64,000 nucleotides of DNA from Pogonophryne albipinna (taxonomy: Eukaryota; Chordata; Actinopteri; Perciformes; Artedidraconidae). How positions within the stretch are numbered: the stretch's first letter is position 1; the number at the start of each line of letters is the position of its first letter. The stretch covers positions 27,886,557 through 27,950,556 of the forward strand of contig CM053246.1 of NCBI GenBank assembly GCA_028583405.1, in the 5' to 3' direction. Under the pieces are notes generated by a model. The model was given only the letters and a program-made list of their open reading frames with translations, did no database searches and was not told the origin of the DNA. The position numbers were made by a program, and so were the translations under genes. Shown piece after piece: positions 21,181-32,781 of the stretch.

Positions 21181-24100
21181 GTAAGTAGCCCGTTATGTCT
21201 TGTTCCTCAAGGGGTGACGCTATGTTCCGCTGGTATGCACATGTAGGAAGCAGACCTTATTCAGCCTCATTCACGTGGACTTAAGAGGGCTATAACGGAA
21301 CATGTTCATTTGTTGTTTTTTCAAATCAAATTAAAGTCATGTAACATTATGTATCTGAAGCTAGATATAATATACATATATCTGATAACATATACATATA
21401 GTTATCAGAATATATTTCAAGATATAATCAGTATTGACTGAATCACTCTTTTGTCTATGATGGATGGATGGATGGATAGATAGATAAAGTATTTCAATAA
21501 TTCCAAACTGTACTATTCATCTTGACTGCATGTGTTTCCCCTTTAGGCCATGTCTGGGAATCCAGACTAAAACTGGTCTGAGGGTTAAACTCAAGTTACT
21601 CATTCACTTCCAAATGCTCCCTGCAGTTCAGGTAGTACTGAAGTCTTTACACGTGCTTCCTGTGTGTCAAAGAATAGATTTCAAAATACTGCTGCTGGTT
21701 TATAAAGCTTTGAATGGTTTAGGCCCAAAATACATTTCTGACTTACTGCTAAATTATGAACCATCCAGATCTCTCAGGTCTTCTGGGACTGGTCAGCTTT
21801 CTGTCCCCAGAGTCGGAACTAAACATGGAGAAGCAGCATTCAGTTATTATGCTCCAAATATCTGGAACAAACTCTCAGAAACCTGCAGGTCCGCTGCAAC
21901 TCTGACTACTTTTAAATCCAGGCTGAAGACTTTTCTTTTTGTCACTGCTTTTAATTGAACTATTCATATCTTAAACTGCACTGTAACTTTTATCTTTTAA
22001 TGTTTCTTTTATTTTTAATGACTGATTTTAAATGCCTTTGTCTGAATGTCTTTCGTTTTTTGTAAAGCACTTTGAATTGCCTTGTGTTGAAAGGTGCTAT
22101 ATAAATAAACTTGCCTTGCCTTGCCTTGCCTAGCCTAGCCTAGACTTGCCTAGTAAGCTTTTTGCAAACAAGGTTAAAAAAAAAGATTAAAAATTAGGTA
22201 GTAGTCATGAATTGTTTTACATATTGCCATTCTGGATGTGCCATTGTTATTACATTCTCACACAAAAAGCACATAAAAAGGTGTTGAGAGCATAGGTAAT
22301 ATAGGCTTACTCATGTTTATTTTTTCACACCAAGTATTAAGGAAGGAATGAGTGCTGTTTAATGTTTCCCAGTTGTAAGGCTAATCTCGAAGCGTATAGA
22401 ATTAACAGCTACATCGGCCTCCTCAATGAAATTGTCAAACTAAAATAAATACGCCTATACACCGCTTACGCTGATCTTCTGACCTCTCAACCTTGTTTTG
22501 TGGACCCTGGTATGTACTCCCACAATATCCTCACTGAGCTCACAATGCCTCAATTTCACCACGTTTGGAAAATATATTTTACCTTTCAAAACGGCAGCTG
22601 CTGCTCTTTCAGAAATGGGTTGACTACTCGGACAGCAACAGTTGCATAAAGCTTATCCACTGTTTGCTTTACCACAGCCCCATGTATGACTCAACAACAT
22701 CCAGACTTTATCATAGCCAGCTGTCTAACATATGCTTGGGAAAGTAGGGTGGAAAATAACATATTTAAATTCCCAATTTAATCTGTTCATTCTTTTCTTG
22801 ATTCAATGTTGCGTCTATAAAATGTCAGACAAACATTGTGACTCAAATGTCCTGTTTTGTTCACAAGTCAAAGATATTTCAGTTAACTGCCATAGAGGAA
22901 TACAACATTTTTTTTTTAAAGCTGGATTGACTCAAACAATTACTGAATTCCAAATGATCAAAATAGTTCACGTTTAATTTAGTAGTTGTCAAGTACTAAC
23001 TCAAATCATTTTTGCAGCTCTGTTGAAAGTGAGTTGTTCTTTTCTCAGTTGCCCTGGGGGTTCTCACAGTTTCAGCCTTGTATACACTCCCATCTTGTTG
23101 TTAAAGGATCCAACAATTGTAGGCGCTGGGTGTGGGGGAAGGTGGCAAGCACAAACAAGTTTGCAGGTTACGTTAAACCCTGTGAAATAAGCATCTAGAC
23201 TCGAAACTTTAAAGTCAACGAAGATTCTATGATAGGTTGATTCCAGTGTTCTTTTCCTGCTGGGCTCAAATGTATTAAAGCACAACTAAGCAGAGGGGTC
23301 TTGAATTACCCTTACTTGTATTTTGACTGATTTTCTTCCAAAACACTGCTTTTTGTTGTTTGAAACACAGTGCACTATTATAAATGTTGATTTAGGTTAC
23401 TAAAATATCTTCTAATCATGTTTTTATGTAGGGCTATGAATACAGCCGGAGTGGGAACCCTACAAGAGACTGTCTTGAGAAGGCTGTGGCTGCTGTGGAT
23501 GGAGCCAAGTATTGTAAGTGATGCTATTATAACAGATGCCCACATAATCATGACATGCATATTTTACAAGAAGGAATGATTCAGCAAATTGTTGAATATG
23601 ACTCAAACATTGATCATTATGTAAGAAATTGATTTTCCGCCTGTGATTCCTCTGACAAAAGAAGGATGTTTGGTCTCCCTGCAGGCATTGCTGTTGCCTC
23701 GGGGCTGGCAGCCACTGTCACCATCACTCACATGCTCAAGGTGGGAGATGGCATCCTCTGCATGGACGACGTGTACGGAGGTGAGGCACCACTCTGTTAC
23801 TGATTACTGTGTAGAATAATATGATGCAACCATTTCCATATGCCACTAGAAGCCCACCATTTCCTCACACAATAGTTAATAGAGTAAAAGTGGAAGCATA
23901 TTTTCTCCTGAGTTGGTTTTGAACCACACGCGGAATTTAAACTCCGTTTTTATTTTTCAAGGCACAAACCGCTACTTCCAAAAAATTGCTTCTCAAACTG
24001 GTACAGAGGTGTCTTTTGCCGACTTTACAAAGCCAGAGCTGCTGAAGGCCGCTCTCAAGCCCAACACCAAAGTAAGTCAAAGAATAATTCATTAATAAAG

Positions 24101-27100
24101 TGCACTTTGTCTCCTTGTAGCTTTCTTTGGTCTCTCTTCAAACTGTTTTTTATCACCCCGTCCTTTTTATAGCTGCTACTTAAAGGCTTATTTTAATACA
24201 ATGTCGTATAACTGGGTGTGTCATTTGGTGTTAGCCAATTTCAAAGCAGTCATTGTGAATCAGCACTTTGTGTTATGATGGTTCTAGGTGCAGTAAGTAA
24301 GCTGTCTTGCAGGTATTTTCCTATAACAGTCATTGCTAGGGCTGTATAATATTGTCTTTTCAATTGTTATTGCTATGAAAAATGCCGCAACAATAAACAC
24401 ATTGTGCGAGATATTACACCCAGGGACTAATTTAATTATTTAAAAGGTAGCATCAGTAGAAAACAGCACTTTAAATGTTATAATCATTATTTTTGATGTG
24501 TTTTTTGTATCGGTGTCTTTCATGTTAAGTGAGTGAGTGGTTAATGTTCAATAAAAATATGGTTTCAATGTATTGAACTGATTGAACTCAACAAGTAATT
24601 TATATTTTAGAGGTATAGTGAAAGCAGAAAAAGGGCAAAACTGAGCACCACCATTTTTCCACACCTTCCTAAACCTGCTGCTTCTTTCTGTAGCTGGTGT
24701 GGATTGAGACGCCCACCAATCCCACCATGAAGGTTGTGGACATCAAGGCCTGTTCTGATTTGGCCCATGAGTTCAACAAAGACATAGTGGTGGTCGTGGA
24801 CAACACCTTTATGTCTGCCTACTTCCAGGTGAGAGTGACCGATGTACACTTCATGCTCGATTAATTTCTAAACGGCAGTTTAATAGCTTCCGGCTATCAA
24901 ATTAAAGGCTCATGTCGAAACAAGACCTTAATTAACCAATGTGATTGTCTTGTGTATTCTCAGCGCCCCCTGGCTTTCGGAGCGGATATCTGCATGTATT
25001 CAGCTACCAAATACATGAACGGTAGGTTCTGCACATTTACTTATTTCACTAGCATAAGATTTCTTTCCAATGTAATATAATCCAAATATGAAAAACACTA
25101 AAGTAATTCATCAGTCTGCATGGTTATGTTTCAGAATGAGAATGATCTGCAGTCAGTAGTTTTCACCGGCAAACAGCTCATTTGTAAAGCTTCTAGGACA
25201 TTACAAGACTTGATCTACCTCAATATTTTTTATTCAAGGAATTGTTTTGTATAAATATATTTGATATAATAAAAATAATCTGTTGACATTCATAGACGGG
25301 CATAGCTCAAACATGCACTCATACACATTAATATCAAAGTAACATATTTTTCTTTCTTTTCATTTGAAAGGGCACAGTGACGTGGTAATGGGTCTGGCCT
25401 CAACAAACCGGGATGATCTGTTTGAGCGACTGAGTTATCTGCAAAATGGTGAGTCGAAAGAACAACATAGAAAACTACTTAAGTTTCATGTTGGTTAAAC
25501 ATAACCTGTTTTTACATAATGTCAGTTAACTGACAATGGCGTGGATTCCTTCCTTGTTTATCTATCAAGCCACGATACGCCTTAAACAGACATGTTTGAA
25601 CTAATTCTCTTCCTTTTATATTACTTACAGTTTGAAGATTTGCTTGGCCTCCGATGGTTTGGATGGTATTAAGCGATGTGTTTGCTCAAAATAAAATAAC
25701 AAACTTTTACATGTGCTACAAAGAAAAGAGTCCTTTACAATATTCAAAACAAATAAGCTAAAATAACAAACAACTTGTGTATTATTTCTCTCTTGATAAT
25801 GCTTATATAACTTAATAACTTAAAGTGTAATTATACGGTTCAAAACTGTTCCTCGACAGCGTCTTTCTAGCAGGTTGCCCATCACTGTCACTTTAGAGGA
25901 GGCGCTGTGGGAATTGTAGTCTTTTATAGTGCGTTGACTACAGACGTCAAAATTAGGTGGCCTTTCTTATCAAAACAAAAATACTGGCTCTAACAGACAA
26001 GACTGACTGCTTTAGGTATACTTAACAATAGAAGAGTGCAATAAAGTCATTTAACAGAAAGTCTGCAAATACCTTCCAAAGTGATTTCTGGGCATCAAAG
26101 AAGAAGCCAAATGTTTAGTGACTCTGGTGTTACCACTTTTATATCTGAAAATGAAATGTAAATTCCGGGCACAGACCTCAGAAAGTTTTGGATTCATAAA
26201 TGAAGCTCATATCCTGCTGTGCCACAGTATTTGGTGGACTGGTTATTTCAACCTGACTTACATTCATTCACTAAACAACCAACATATACCCCAGAGTATA
26301 ATGTTCTGCACCAATTAAAAAGCTCTTCAGAAGGTGGTATTGTTTATGCTTTTGTTGTTTGCCTGATCTGGGTTTTGGGAAGCTTTGTGACCTCATTTTC
26401 TCCCCACCCATTTGGTCATGCCATGGTTCAGCACTGGGATGTGTACCGTCTCCCTTTGACTGCTTCCTGTGTAACCGTGGACTGAAGACACTTCACCTGC
26501 GCATGGAGTGCCACTTTAAGAACGCCATGGCTGCTGCCAAGTTCCTGGAGGCAGATCCCAGGGTGGAGAAAGTCATTTTCCCAGGTAAACTGTCACTCTA
26601 ATGTAGCAAACAAGTGTGAAATACAACCCCCCTACCAAACGGGATATTTGCAAAGGTGTGGCCGTTGTCGCTACCTAATTGTTTACTAATGTATGTAGAT
26701 AGAAGACTTGTTGCTAAATCGTTACAAACTTGGGCACATGAGCAAATGCTCAATTTTTCTCATAAGCAACTCTGCTGACAAATATTAACATGTTTTGTCT
26801 TTTTTATGTAAGGATAATGGATTCTTCATCACCCCTACCTTTAATTGCTTTCTGATTGTCATACTAGCACAAAACACATACAAACCTTTGATTTTGGTAT
26901 GTAAGGTTTGCTCATCATTCCTACCAGCTGGCTGCCCGATGTTATTAACTCATCGCCTCCCATTAACCCTTGCATTTTGGTGTTTTTTATCGTTTCCTTC
27001 TATGACTTCTACAACTACAACCTACATCTTCAACTGTAGCTGCTTGAATAGCAGTGTGAAACAAAGGAGGAGTAAACATTCAAGGGTTAGAACAAACTAG

Positions 27101-30100
27101 AAGAGCATGTTTAGAATAAATATGGTCTGTATCTCAAATTCAAAGAAGCTCTGAACTGCTTGCATGGATATTCAGAAATAACAATGCAAATGACCAGCGT
27201 GTTTAAACCCATTACACCAACTGTTTCCATATTAAGTGAGGAAGAAACATCTTATAGGCATCACCTGACTGTTTTTAACTGTCCCTCTACATAGGCCTGC
27301 CCTCTCACCCCCAGCATGAAGTGATGAAGAAACAATGCACCGGGTGTCCGGGGATGATCACCTTTTACATTAAGGGGAAACTGGAGCACGCCAGCGCCTT
27401 CCTCGGCAACCTCAAGGTCATTTGACAGTTCATTTTGGTATTCACTATCGGCTGCTCAGTTTTGTGTGTTGTAGAAAGGCAATACTGTGAAGTGACGTTT
27501 TCAAAATGACTTTAATAGATTCCCAGACTGGTGAAACAACATTTAAATCACAGCTATAAGGGTGCCTTAGCAAAACACTGAAGTCCTACTTGCAGATTTG
27601 TCCCGTAGCTGCTGAGGTGAAACAGTAATTGCAATGTTTCACTCATAAAAGGGTGCTATAAACATGATGTTGCAATTTGCACATTTAAGGGCTGCCATAA
27701 AACTAACTGCATCTAAATAATGTTTTTGAGTACATCCCAAAAATCATAAAATGTGTTCACCTTGGCCAAGTCCTCACTAAATGGATTGCTTAAACAGCAT
27801 CTTAAAAATAATTAAATGTAAGGTAATCATCAGTCCTCAGCTCATGTTCTCACAGGAAGACAAGATTGAAGTGTGTAAAAAAAAAATATGACCATGGTGT
27901 TTGGTAACTTTCTGTAGTTGGTTACTTATCTTTTGTCTGACCTATGTTTTAATTCCTTCTTCTTCTTGTTTTAGTTGTTTGCCATAGCTGAGAGTCTTGG
28001 TGGATATGAAAGTTTAGCAGAACATCCGTAAGTATCTTTAAATAATTTTCCAAATAAACATTTCATACATATTTTTTAAATGTTTGGTATTTAACAGCAC
28101 TAAAATGCAGACTGTGTTTCGAAAACAAGTGACAGGAACCGCAATACAGTGAAAAACTTCACAAAACTGAAACTTTGAGCAACTGTAACCCAAGAAAGAT
28201 GTAATGTTACTAGAGCACCACAAGGGGGCAGCAGATATCAAGGGAAATAATCCATATATCTATCTCTGTAACCGATTTTAATTGGGACACTTTATTTCCA
28301 TTATAAAGTCTATGTCTGTGCTGTAATCCAATCTAAAAAAAACGGGTTATCTTCCTGTTTATGGCTCATATCTATGCGACACTGTCTTCTCTTCTATCAT
28401 AATTTAGGGCGATTATGACCCATGCATCAGTGCCAGAAAACGAGAGGACTGCCCTGGGGATCAGTGACACGCTCATCCGGCTCTCTGTGGGCCTGGAGAA
28501 CGAGGCGGACATCATCCAAGACCTGGAGCAGGCCCTGGCTGCTGCTGTGAGTAACATCCAACACCAGAGTACCAGAAAGTCAATCATCCATTTCATCAGC
28601 CGTTAAAAGGATGGCGACCACAGTTGTGGGAGGGTTTTTATCATATTCTGCTCCCTAAATAAGTGATGGCACACTAACTTGTTCTTCAGATAATGAAAGC
28701 GAGAGCACATGTCTTTTGAGTTTGATACAGTGAAACCAAAGAACAGCCAAGATGATTAAGAAGTGTTTTGCTGTGAAAAAAAAGGCTTCTTGGTTTGAAT
28801 AATGTGTTGAGGCCTTTTCTATAAAACTAATGAGGGAAAAAATACCCATTTCAAGGTGAGATGGGGCAATTTTTTTACTTGATTATGGCTTATTTATGTA
28901 TGGCTTCTTCAAAGCATTAGGCTGTCATCACTTGGTCATGGTCTTTTCTGTGAACTGATGAAACAAACAGACGTCAGAGGGTCAATGATTGACAAGAGTG
29001 AACTGTTGAGTTGCTTCATCTTCCACTGCTACTGATAAAAAAAGAATGTGTGCTTACACCCACCAGATAACCTAAATATGTTTACTTAACATCACATCAA
29101 GTCATTCTGTGGTATTTTAGAAATGTTGGTCCATTCATAAAGTAGGAAAATCTAACAGAATAGAAAATGCTTCTTCATTCAAAAACATAATGAAACACGT
29201 TGCAACAATAATAATAAGAGGTTTCACAAAACACCTGGCATATTTGGATTTCTGGGACACTAACATTCAGTTAATTCTCATCACTTGTAAGAACTGGATT
29301 AAGACTGTAAGCAGAGGAAAACTCAGAGCATTATGGGTACTGCAATTTCAAAAACATATAGCATGATTATCTAACAAATGGGGCAGATAATAAAAATGGA
29401 AATAAAAAAAACCTTTAATATCAACCTTTTTTCCTCAATTATTTTTGACATTAAGGCAAACAGTCCTAAAAGAGATGGCATGATGATGGCAGGCAGTGTT
29501 AAGGGTCTTGTCTGAGGGAGGGGGGGGCTCATGGTGTCAGAAGGCCTGTGCCATACATAAATTAATTTCTATAAAAAAATCTAATTGTTTTCAAGCAATG
29601 TATTTGCAAATGTTGCCACCAGAAAATTTCGCAAAAAATGTATGGGTATTTGATGAACCACTTTCTCTTTACTTAACCAAATATCACTTCCTACGCTGAG
29701 CTTTATGGTGTGAATGCTGTGAAAGAGATCTAGTTGCCACATGTGTGGTATGTAAATGATTAACACGGCTAAATGCACCCCTTACAAGTACAAGGTTATA
29801 TCTAATCTCAGAGCTCTGTGGACAAACACAATAATAACAAATATAATTGCTGGTGCATTATATTTGAAAGGAAATGGACATATTTCAAGAAAACATTTAG
29901 TGGACTATCTAATTTCGAACATCTAAGAAACTGTTCCCTTATGGAGTTGGAACCAAGCAAGCTGCTACTTAAAAAAAACTCTATTTGACCCGTGTAGTGC
30001 AGAATAGGCCACGTCTGTTAAAATAAAGACAGATCAGGCCTGGAGAAGAAAGGGGCAATTATCTTGGGGATTATTTAGGGAGAGCCAGGACAGGAAGAGT

Positions 30101-31332
30101 TGCAGACCAGGATTGAGTTAGGTATGCAGTGGTTGCATACTGTGAACTTTGTCGAGGGCTGTGGTGTATTCATCCATCCCAAGTCACTCCTTATGTTCCC
30201 CTCTGAAAGTGTTATATCTTAAAAAAATGCATGTAGTCGACAATATTTTAGTTGTTGAAAAATACCAAAGTATTTCTACTTTGTAGGCCAACAGATGGGT
30301 TATCAGAAGTACTCCAATGTGGCCAAAATCCATTCCCAAATTTATGGCTCAGTTTTAGCATTTCTCCATGTACCGGTACATTTGGCCCTCAGATATCTAG
30401 AGCCAGTTCAGACATCTGCATTTTTATCACTTTCTTTCCACTCGATGAATGGTGTTTACATTTGAGGTTTTATTGTACCTCTGTCTTTATTTCTGTCCTG
30501 GTAGCTGAGCTTTCATTAAATTCACAGTATGAGATCATTTGTTTTGTGTTTTTGTACTGTATCCATAGATGCATAAAGAGAAACCTTTTATTGGATTTAA
30601 ACTTCATTAAACAAGCTCTATTGTGCTGCTTTTGAGCGATAACAACTGACTGGCTGCATTACTATGAAATGTAAGTTTACTAAAACCTTTTTTTGCCCCG
30701 TCATGCAGCCGTATCCTGCATGGCGGGCTGCACCTCCTCTCCAGGATTCAGATAATGTCTCAGAATCGCTTTGCTGATCATCCGCAGCAAATGGAAATTA
30801 AATGGAGACAAATATCTCCTAATGACGGTGTGGTTCGGGGTAAAAGGCACCTCTGATGGGTGAATCGTTTAAATGTATGAGACGGCAGGTCAGATTGGGA
30901 CAGGCGGTTACATATCCGGTCAATCACCCTCATCCCAGGGTTAGTTTTCAATGACAAACTTTGCTGTTGGTTAACCATTTTGAGCTCTACCAAAGGTCAA
31001 TGGCATTTGCAGCATTATTGCTGTGAAATGCTGGATCTGTGGTGTTTTATTGACATGTTTTCTCTGGGGTGGGCCCCTCAGTTAATCTGCGTTTGACTTG
31101 TCTTTATCGGAAACGCTTTAGCATACTGACTCAGCACTTCAAGCGTAAAGAAGATAATTGACTGTCTTTTTGTTTTTCTTCAAGAAAGTGTTTGTCATTT
31201 CCGCAAAAAATGTAGGTTATCAACTGGAACCTCTTGTCTGTTTGCTGCTTACTGGCTGTACAGATTATTGATTTCAATGGTCTTTCTTTTTCTTTTCCTG
31301 TTGTCTTTTAATAGCATCCAAAGAAGAAGTGA
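20995..31332 (+). CDS. cth: cth, cystathionine gamma-lyase, complete (12 exons)
   Basis: PLP enzyme of transsulfuration: cleaves cystathionine to cysteine, 2-oxobutyrate and ammonia, and makes H2S; a cytosolic homotetramer in the family. Coding exons: 20995-21180, 23432-23513, 23685-23780, 23962-24071, 24694-24828, 24964-25021, 25371-25448, 26432-26584, 27295-27416, 27975-28027, 28408-28546, 31315-31332. They sum to 1230 nt, 409 residues plus stop (human 405). Visible site residues: Tyr66/Arg68 in YSRSGNPT, Gly96-Leu97, Tyr120 in DDVYGG, Asp194 in VVDN, and the Schiff-base Lys219 in MYSATKYMNG, which fits the PROSITE-type Cys/Met PLP signature. SDTLIRLSVGLE near the C-terminus supplies the carboxylate-binding Arg. 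All introns are GT..AG with consistent phases. Nothing suggests a pseudogene. Confidence 0.97.
21181..23431 (+). other. cth intron 1
   Basis: 2.25 kb. Contains a sense-strand L2-like LINE tail (21633-22153) and a short GATG/GATA tandem repeat at about 21460-21485. Otherwise unassigned. Confidence 0.9.
21633..22153 (+). mobile_element. L2-like LINE, 3' end with C-terminal RT-protein fragment
   Basis: Encodes the C-terminal part of the LINE protein in one open frame (LKSLHVLPVCQRIDFKILLL, later YYAPNIWNKL), same family as 33017-33520. A 3' UTR follows with GCACTTTGAATTGCCTTGTG and a CTTGC/CTAGC pentamer tail (22107-22153). 5'-truncated; sense to cth within intron 1. Confidence 0.88.
23432..23513 (+). 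CDS. cth: cth coding exon 2
   Basis: GYEYSRSGNPTRDCLEKAVA and downstream, carrying Tyr66 and Arg68, which contact the PLP phosphate of the neighbouring subunit in this family. Donor T|GTAAGT, phase 1. Confidence 0.95.
23685..23780 (+). CDS. cth: cth coding exon 3
   Basis: Encodes IAVASGLAATVTITHML through CMDDVYG; contains the ASGLAA phosphate loop and Tyr120 that stacks on PLP. Phase 1 at both ends. Confidence 0.95.
23962..24071 (+). CDS. cth: cth coding exon 4
   Basis: TNRYFQKIASQTGTEVSFAD through LKPNTK. Acceptor TTTTTCAAG, donor AAA|GTAAGT, phase 0. Confidence 0.95.
24072..24693 (+). other. cth intron 4
   Basis: AT-rich, no recognised element. Confidence 0.85.
24694..24828 (+). CDS. 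cth: cth coding exon 5
   Basis: LVWIETPTNPTMKVVDIKAC through VVVVDNTFMSAYFQ. Asp194 bonds the pyridine nitrogen of PLP. One residue longer than human in the helix before it. Phase 0. Confidence 0.95.
24964..25021 (+). CDS. cth: cth coding exon 6 (catalytic lysine)
   Basis: RPLAFGADICMYSATKYMN. Lys219 forms the internal aldimine with PLP. Donor ACG|GTAGGT, phase 1. Confidence 0.96.
25022..25370 (+). other. cth intron 6
   Basis: AT-rich; no element recognised. Confidence 0.85.
25371..25448 (+). CDS. cth: cth coding exon 7
   Basis: Starts HSDVVMGLASTNRDDLF, completing the NGHSD signature begun in exon 6. Phase 1 at both ends. Confidence 0.95.
25449..26431 (+). other. cth intron 7
   Basis: 0.98 kb, AT-rich, nothing recognised. 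Confidence 0.85.
26432..26584 (+). CDS. cth: cth coding exon 8
   Basis: LGCVPSPFDCFLCNRGLKTL, then MECHFKNAMAAAKFL through VEKVIFP; contains the conserved CNRGLKTL block. Phase 1 at both ends. Confidence 0.95.
26585..27294 (+). other. cth intron 8
   Basis: 0.71 kb; no element recognised. Confidence 0.85.
27295..27416 (+). CDS. cth: cth coding exon 9
   Basis: LPSHPQHEVMKKQCTGCPGM, then TFYIKGKLEHASAFLGNLK. The donor is AAG|GTCATT, weaker than the other cth donors after GT. Phase 0. Confidence 0.93.
27417..27974 (+). other. cth intron 9
   Basis: Begins with the weak GTCATT donor. A 9-10 A run sits near 27880. No element recognised. Confidence 0.8.
27975..28027 (+). CDS. cth: cth coding exon 10
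   Basis: LFAIAESLGGYESLAEH plus a split Pro codon; the AESLGGxESL block shapes the substrate side of the active site in this fold. Phase 2 donor CC|GTAAGT. Confidence 0.95.
28028..28407 (+). other. cth intron 10
   Basis: 0.38 kb, no element recognised. Confidence 0.85.
28408..28546 (+). CDS. cth: cth coding exon 11
   Basis: AIMTHASVPENERTALGISD, then TLIRLSVGLENEADIIQDLE. The Arg of LIRLS holds the substrate carboxylate in this family. Donor GCT|GTGAGT, phase 0. Reading through the donor adds about 19 codons before a stop, so intron retention would make a different C-terminus. Confidence 0.95.
28547..31314 (+). other. cth intron 11
   Basis: 2.8 kb, the longest cth intron. Unassigned sequence; a 127-codon frame at 30252-30635 has no domain and is treated as chance. 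Confidence 0.85.
31315..31332 (+). CDS. cth: cth coding exon 12 (terminal)
   Basis: Acceptor TTTTAATAG, then HPKKK and TGA. Human CTH also ends a few residues after this junction (AAH...). The lysine-rich end is specific to this sequence. Confidence 0.9.
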   Translation, partial: HPKKK

Positions 31333-32781
31333 AATGTCTTCAGGGATCCTCGAGGCTGAGGTTGAAATCAGTCAGTCGAGATGAAGACCTGAAGTATCAA
31401 ATCATTGCAGATCAACGCTTGCAGAGATTCAACATCAGGGAACAAGTTGTGCCATCTGTGAATAATTAACTCAATTTTTACCAGTGAATTGTTTAAATGC
31501 CTCTTTCTAGAACATCAGTTTTAATCCTGTTTACCTCATGCTGAGTTTGCTTTGTTTCCTTGTTTTTATTATTCAGTCAAAAGTGTTTAGTATGACTTTC
31601 TGCAGGAAAACACAATTTTCTTTAAAAGAAAAGGTCTGCAATGCTTGATGAAGGTGCTATTTTGTAAGGAACACAAACGTTTTGAAAAAATAAGAAAGGT
31701 TCAATGAATTCTTCTGGCGAAAACTTAAAAAGCCTTTAATCGAATGTCTCTTAGACCCCACTTAGAAGCACAAACAGCTTTCATCAGAGTGTTTACAGCT
31801 TAAAAGACATTTCTATTTTTAGAATTTGACCATGAAAAAGCCTAATGATTGAAGGCTTTTTAACATTTTGCCCAAAGAGTGCCATCAACCTTCTTTTTTT
31901 TTTTTTAAACTGTAGTTTCTGTATAATCTCGCTGTAAACGTTGTGTTCAGGTTTGCATCCTAGTTTTAATGCAGTCTCAAAACGTCACTGCCCTTTGTAC
32001 TGCAGCCGTTATGTGTATTCCTAATTCTAGCAGGCTTAGTGTCTTCTGTAAAAGATTACATTTAGACAATAATAATATCTTATTAGACTAACCAGACTAA
32101 TGCAAGCGAAGCCAACGCCCCCATCTATTGTTGAAAAGTCAGACAGATTTTCTTTAATATTATATATAATATAGCTCAAATATTTAAGGTTCTTCAAAAC
32201 CATTAAAAGCCCCAAAAGAACAAAAGAAAAACTCCATTAAAAAAGAATGGATAAAAGTGTGTGCATTTGATTCCAGAATATTGATATGATTGATATTATG
32301 CTTAATGTAGAGTCTTCCTTGTAAAGATGAGCGGAGTCCTATTCCTCATGTTTGAGACTAATCAGGCTATTAGCCAATACATTAGGTATGTTTGGTAAGC
32401 ATATGCCTTATTTGGAGCATCATTTCCCAGCAATGATGATGTTGAAGGTTTTCATAGTAACAACTGAAGGCTGCTACAGGAGTATTCCTCCTAATGTTCC
32501 TGATGAATAACTATTACTGAAACGGTAGATGAGTGCTCTTGAACTCAAGTCAACGTGTTTGGGCTAATGAACAAAGCAACATTTCGCCCCCCACGGGCAG
32601 AACATGCATATTTCACTCAGCCACTTCCACCTTCTGTTCTGTTGCATCACTGCTCAAGTATTCACCTCATTTGGAACAGACCACTCACAATCAATGTCAT
32701 TTATGTAACCGACAAATCCATTAAAATCAGTTTGCAGTAGAAGTCTCTGCGTCTCTCACTTCCTCTCAACCATTCCATTTA
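31333..32781 (+). other. cth 3' UTR and downstream flank
   Basis: The cth 3' UTR must start here; its end is not marked by a clean AATAAA that I could find. ATTAAA variants occur near 32200 and 32236. No other gene recognised. Confidence 0.55.

Noticed and set aside
30252..30635. 127-codon frame in cth intron 11
   Set aside because: No domain, no splice signals, AT-rich; consistent with chance.
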